This document shows, in pieces, positions 5,389 to 7,460 of a stretch of 7,460 nt of DNA. The first letter of the stretch is position 1. Each line of letters starts with the position of its first letter. A program made the position numbers and the translations under genes. The DNA comes from Bradyrhizobiaceae bacterium (lineage in GTDB: Bacteria; Pseudomonadota; Alphaproteobacteria; Rhizobiales; Xanthobacteraceae), in NCBI GenBank assembly GCA_016793685.1, contig JAEULX010000201.1:1-7460 (forward strand). Direction: 5' to 3'. The notes beneath the pieces were generated by a model that searched no databases, had not been told where the DNA came from, and saw only the letters and a program-made list of their open reading frames with translations.

Positions 5389-5805
5389 ATGGGCGATCGG
5401 GCGGAAGTCGAGCGGGTCGTTCGGCAGGCGTATACTGCGCGCGAGCGCAACGATCTCGAAGGATTTCTGGAGGTCTTTGCGGAAAGGCCGTTTTTCCGCA
5501 TCGCCGGGACGCGGTTGACCAGCCCGGTCACGATGGCGAGCTCGGGACGGGACGAGCTTCGCCGGGTGCTGGAAGAACTCATCGCCGCGTTTCGCTGGAT
5601 CGACCACACCATCGTCACGATGCTGATCGAAGGCCCCAAGGCGGCTGTGTTCGGCCGGGTCAGGTTCAGGGCGGTCTCCACCGGCGACCTTTTCGAGACC
5701 GAGGTTGCCGACTTTATCGAGGTGAAGGACGGGCGGATCGTGTCGCTCACCAAGTTTTGCGACACCGCGCTGGCTGCCTACCTCATGGCGCCGGCCGAGC
5801 AGTGA
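5389..5805 (+). CDS. NTF2/SnoaL-like small protein of unknown role
   Basis: A 138-residue protein with the layout of the NTF2-like (SnoaL) cone fold. It has an N-terminal helix (VERVVRQAYTARERNDLEGFLEVFAERPFFRIAG, about 7-40), a middle helix region (GRDELRRVLEELIAAFRWIDHTIV) and C-terminal strands ending in FETEVADFIEVKDGRIVSLTKFCDT. The family includes small-molecule isomerases and hydrolases, polyketide cyclases and many stress-linked proteins, so no reaction can be named. ATG 5389 is preferred to the in-frame ATG 5275. It has a GGGGGG stretch (5376-5381) 7 bases upstream and the helix starts right away, whereas the 38 extra residues from 5275 are Cys/Arg-rich and unlike the fold. It has no signal peptide, so it is presumably cytoplasmic. 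No functional link with the flanking leucine and valine genes is evident. Confidence 0.8.
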   Translation: MGDRAEVERVVRQAYTARERNDLEGFLEVFAERPFFRIAGTRLTSPVTMASSGRDELRRVLEELIAAFRWIDHTIVTMLIEGPKAAVFGRVRFRAVSTGDLFETEVADFIEVKDGRIVSLTKFCDTALAAYLMAPAEQ

Positions 5806-5813
5806 GCCGCCGC

Positions 5814-5834
5814 GGGCAGGGTGCTCTTGCCCTT
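5814..5834 (+). terminator. Weak terminator-like hairpin after the NTF2-like gene
   Basis: GGGCAGG (5814-5820) pairs with CTTGCCC (5826-5832), seven pairs with one G.T wobble and a 5-base loop, followed by TT. It starts 8 bases after the stop codon at 5803-5805. The tail is too short for a confident call. Confidence 0.4.
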
Positions 5835-5926
5835 GTCCGGCCGAAACGGTACAACGATTGCGGCTGCGTCCGCACTGCCTGCTGATTTGAGTGGGCCGTG
5901 CGCGCAATGTTGACGAGGGTCATGGC

Positions 5927-6028
5927 ATGTTGACGCGCACCGATCGCGCGATCCTGCGGGGGGCTGGTCTGGCCCTGACCGCGGCCGCCCTCATTCCTGG
6001 GAGCCTCCTTCTCCTTACCAGCCCCTGA
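5927..6028 (+). CDS. Putative leucine-rich leader peptide upstream of leuA
   Basis: A 33-codon ORF, ATG 5927 to TGA 6026, with a good ribosome site (GAGGGT, 5915-5920, 6 bases before the start). The peptide contains nine leucines, four of them adjacent (residues 27-30, SLLLLTSP at the C-terminus). They are encoded CTC CTT CTC CTT, all read by the same minor Leu tRNA (anticodon GAG). CTT is scarcely used in ilvC or leuA. Four adjacent Leu codons near the end of a short ORF about 100 bases before leuA is the arrangement of the enterobacterial leuL leader. Residues 12-30 are also hydrophobic enough to form a membrane helix, so a small membrane protein is the alternative reading. No homolog is recognised by me; the leader role is inferred from codon content, spacing and complementarity to the leuA ribosome site. 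Confidence 0.55.
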   Translation: MLTRTDRAILRGAGLALTAAALIPGSLLLLTSP

Positions 6029-6124
6029 GGGCCGGCCGGGCGTCTTGCGCCAGGGCACTCCGGGGCGATCGACGAGATGGACCCGAGGAGCGCCCGCACA
6101 TGGGGCGCAGGATCAAGAGAAGGA
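6006..6124 (+). promoter_or_regulatory. leuA 5' leader: Leu-codon run complementary to the leuA ribosome site
   Basis: TCCTTCTC (6006-6013, within the Leu codons of the leader ORF) is perfectly complementary to GAGAAGGA (6117-6124), which contains the leuA Shine-Dalgarno. Nested inside, 6043-6051 pairs with 6104-6112 (nine positions, one G.T), and GGGCG 6063-6067 with CGCCC 6091-6095. A competing hairpin GCGCCC (6090-6095) with GGGCGC (6103-6108) excludes both inner pairings. GCCC-CTGA-GGGC (6021-6032) spans the leader stop. No T-run exists in the leader, so control of translation initiation (or a Rho-type mechanism) is more likely than intrinsic termination. Pairings are seen in the sequence; the switch is inference. 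Confidence 0.45.
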
Positions 6125-6131
6125 CTTTCCC

Positions 6132-7460
6132 ATGACCACGCCCGCTCAGTCCGAAAAGGACCGCGTCGTCATTTTCGACACCACCTTGCGCGACGGCGAG
6201 CAGTCGCCCGGCGCGACCATGACCCATGAGGAGAAGCTCCAGGTCGCCGAAGTGCTCGACGACCTGGGCGTCGATATCATCGAGGCCGGATTCCCCATCG
6301 CCTCGGAGGGCGATTTCCTCGCCGTCAACGAGATCGCCAAGCGCAGCAAGCGCGCGGTCATCTGCGGGCTCGCCCGCGCGGCGCACAAGGACATCGACCG
6401 CGCCGGCGAAGCGATCCGTCCGGCTCCGCGCGGGCGCATCCATACCTTCATTTCGACCTCGCCGGTCCATATGAAGTGGAAGCTGCAGATGGAGCCGTCG
6501 CAGGTCTACGAGATGGTGATCTCGTCGGTGACGCGCGCGCGCAACTACACCGACGACGTCGAGTGGTCGTGCGAGGACGGCACCCGCACCGAGCACGATT
6601 TTCTCTGCCGCTGCGTCGAGGCGGCGATCAAAGCCGGCGCCACCACGATCAATATTCCCGACACTGTCGGCTACACCGTGCCCGACGAGTATTTCGCCCT
6701 GTTCCAGATGGTGCGCGAGCGCGTGCCGAACTCCGACAAGGCGCGCTTCTCGGTGCACTGCCACGACGACCTCGGCCTGTCGGTCGCGAACTCGCTCGCG
6801 GGCGTGCGCGCGGGCGCCCGCCAGATCGAATGCACGGTCAACGGCATCGGCGAACGCGCGGGCAACACCGCGCTCGAAGAAGTCGTGATGGCGATGAAGG
6901 TGCGCAACGACGTGCTGCCGTTCTGGACCGGCGTCGACGCGACCATGCTCACCCGCGCGTCGAAGCTCGTCTCGGCGGTGACCTCGTTTCCGGTCCAGTA
7001 CAACAAGGCGATCGTCGGCCGGAACGCGTTCGCCCACGAGTCCGGCATCCATCAGGACGGCATGCTCAAGCACTGCCAGACCTACGAGATCATGACGCCG
7101 GAAAGCGTCGGCGTGAAGCAGACGGCGCTGGTGATGGGCAAGCACTCGGGCCGCCACGCCTTCGTGCACAAGCTGGAGGAATTGGGCTACCAGCTCGGCG
7201 ACAACCAGATCGAGGACGCGTTCGTGCGCTTCAAGGCGCTCGCCGACCGCAAGAAGCACGTCTACGACGAGGACATCGAGGCCCTGGTCGACGAGGAGAT
7301 CGCGACCGCGCACGACCGCATCAGGGTGCTCTCGCTCACCGTGATCGCCGGCACCATGGGGCCGCAATCGGCGACGCTGACGCTCGACATCGACGGCCGC
7401 CACGAGACGACGCAGGCGACCGGCAACGGGCCGGTGGACGCGACCTTCAACGCGATCAAG
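6132..7460 (+). CDS. leuA: 2-isopropylmalate synthase, 3' end missing
   Basis: First committed enzyme of leucine synthesis: condenses acetyl-CoA with 2-ketoisovalerate to 2-isopropylmalate in the cytoplasm, needing a divalent metal, and is normally feedback-inhibited by leucine. The window holds 443 codons of an expected 515 or so, without a stop. The HMGL-like TIM-barrel begins with IFDTTLRDGEQSPG (14-27, Arg20-Asp21 catalytic and metal-binding). HCHDDLG (209-215) supplies the two metal-binding histidines, GIGERAGN (238-245) is the family signature, and FAHESGIHQDG (300-310) follows. After about residue 400 the C-terminal LeuA dimer/allosteric domain starts (LSLTVIAGTMGPQSATLTLD) and is cut by the window edge. 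ATG 6132 has AAGGA (6120-6124) 7 bases upstream. It is preceded by a leader ORF rich in Leu codons. No lesions are visible in the portion present. Confidence 0.97.
   Translation, partial: MTTPAQSEKDRVVIFDTTLRDGEQSPGATMTHEEKLQVAEVLDDLGVDIIEAGFPIASEGDFLAVNEIAKRSKRAVICGLARAAHKDIDRAGEAIRPAPRGRIHTFISTSPVHMKWKLQMEPSQVYEMVISSVTRARNYTDDVEWSCEDGTRTEHDFLCRCVEAAIKAGATTINIPDTVGYTVPDEYFALFQMVRERVPNSDKARFSVHCHDDLGLSVANSLAGVRAGARQIECTVNGIGERAGNTALEEVVMAMKVRNDVLPFWTGVDATMLTRASKLVSAVTSFPVQYNKAIVGRNAFAHESGIHQDGMLKHCQTYEIMTPESVGVKQTALVMGKHSGRHAFVHKLEELGYQLGDNQIEDAFVRFKALADRKKHVYDEDIEALVDEEIATAHDRIRVLSLTVIAGTMGPQSATLTLDIDGRHETTQATGNGPVDATFNAIK

Noticed and set aside
6086..6112. Intrinsic terminator just before leuA
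   Set aside because: A GCGCCC/GGGCGC hairpin exists but is followed by a purine-rich stretch, not a T-run, so classical termination is not supported.
6015..7403. 462-codon minus-strand open frame across leuA and its leader
   Set aside because: Antisense shadow of leuA with skewed His/Arg/Asp/Val composition and no recognisable family.

Overview
The window is GC-rich chromosomal DNA, and every recognisable gene lies on the + strand. The proteins closely resemble those of Hyphomicrobiales/Rhizobiales (Bradyrhizobium/Xanthobacteraceae-like alphaproteobacteria). This placement rests on the style of the IlvI, IlvC and LeuA proteins, the third-position G/C preference and a Rhizobiales-type palindromic repeat. 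It is recognition by eye, not a database result.

Layout. The 3' part of the acetolactate synthase large subunit gene (ilvI, 2-1411) is followed by a 124-base gap with two hairpins and then by the regulatory small subunit gene (ilvN/ilvH, 1536-2081). Three accessory genes come next: a LysE/RhtB-type amino-acid exporter (2238-2840, TTG start) and a MazEF-like toxin-antitoxin pair (2917-3309 and 3275-3613) preceded by a perfect 17-base palindrome that looks like its operator. Ketol-acid reductoisomerase (ilvC, 3667-4686) follows. About 700 bases after ilvC hold no gene but are structured: three tandem terminator-type hairpins, a second copy of the last 45 bases of the ilvC end, and a paired palindromic (REP/BIME-like) element. 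A small NTF2/SnoaL-like protein (5389-5805) comes next, then a 33-codon leader ORF with four adjacent Leu codons (5927-6028), then 2-isopropylmalate synthase (leuA, 6132 to the window edge).

How it works together. IlvI+IlvN make acetolactate or acetohydroxybutyrate, and IlvC reduces and isomerises it on the way to valine, leucine and isoleucine. LeuA diverts the valine precursor 2-ketoisovalerate to leucine. The exporter may vent excess amino acids. The toxin-antitoxin pair has no obvious metabolic link.

Two observations deserve most attention. (1) The leuA leader encodes a hydrophobic peptide whose run of four Leu codons is itself complementary over 8 bases to the leuA Shine-Dalgarno region. 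This suggests leucine-sensitive translational attenuation. (2) The ilvC 3' end is duplicated exactly 160 bases downstream, and all three differences within the coding part are synonymous third-position changes. That resembles the scar of a site-specific integration or of allelic recombination more than a decaying tandem duplication.
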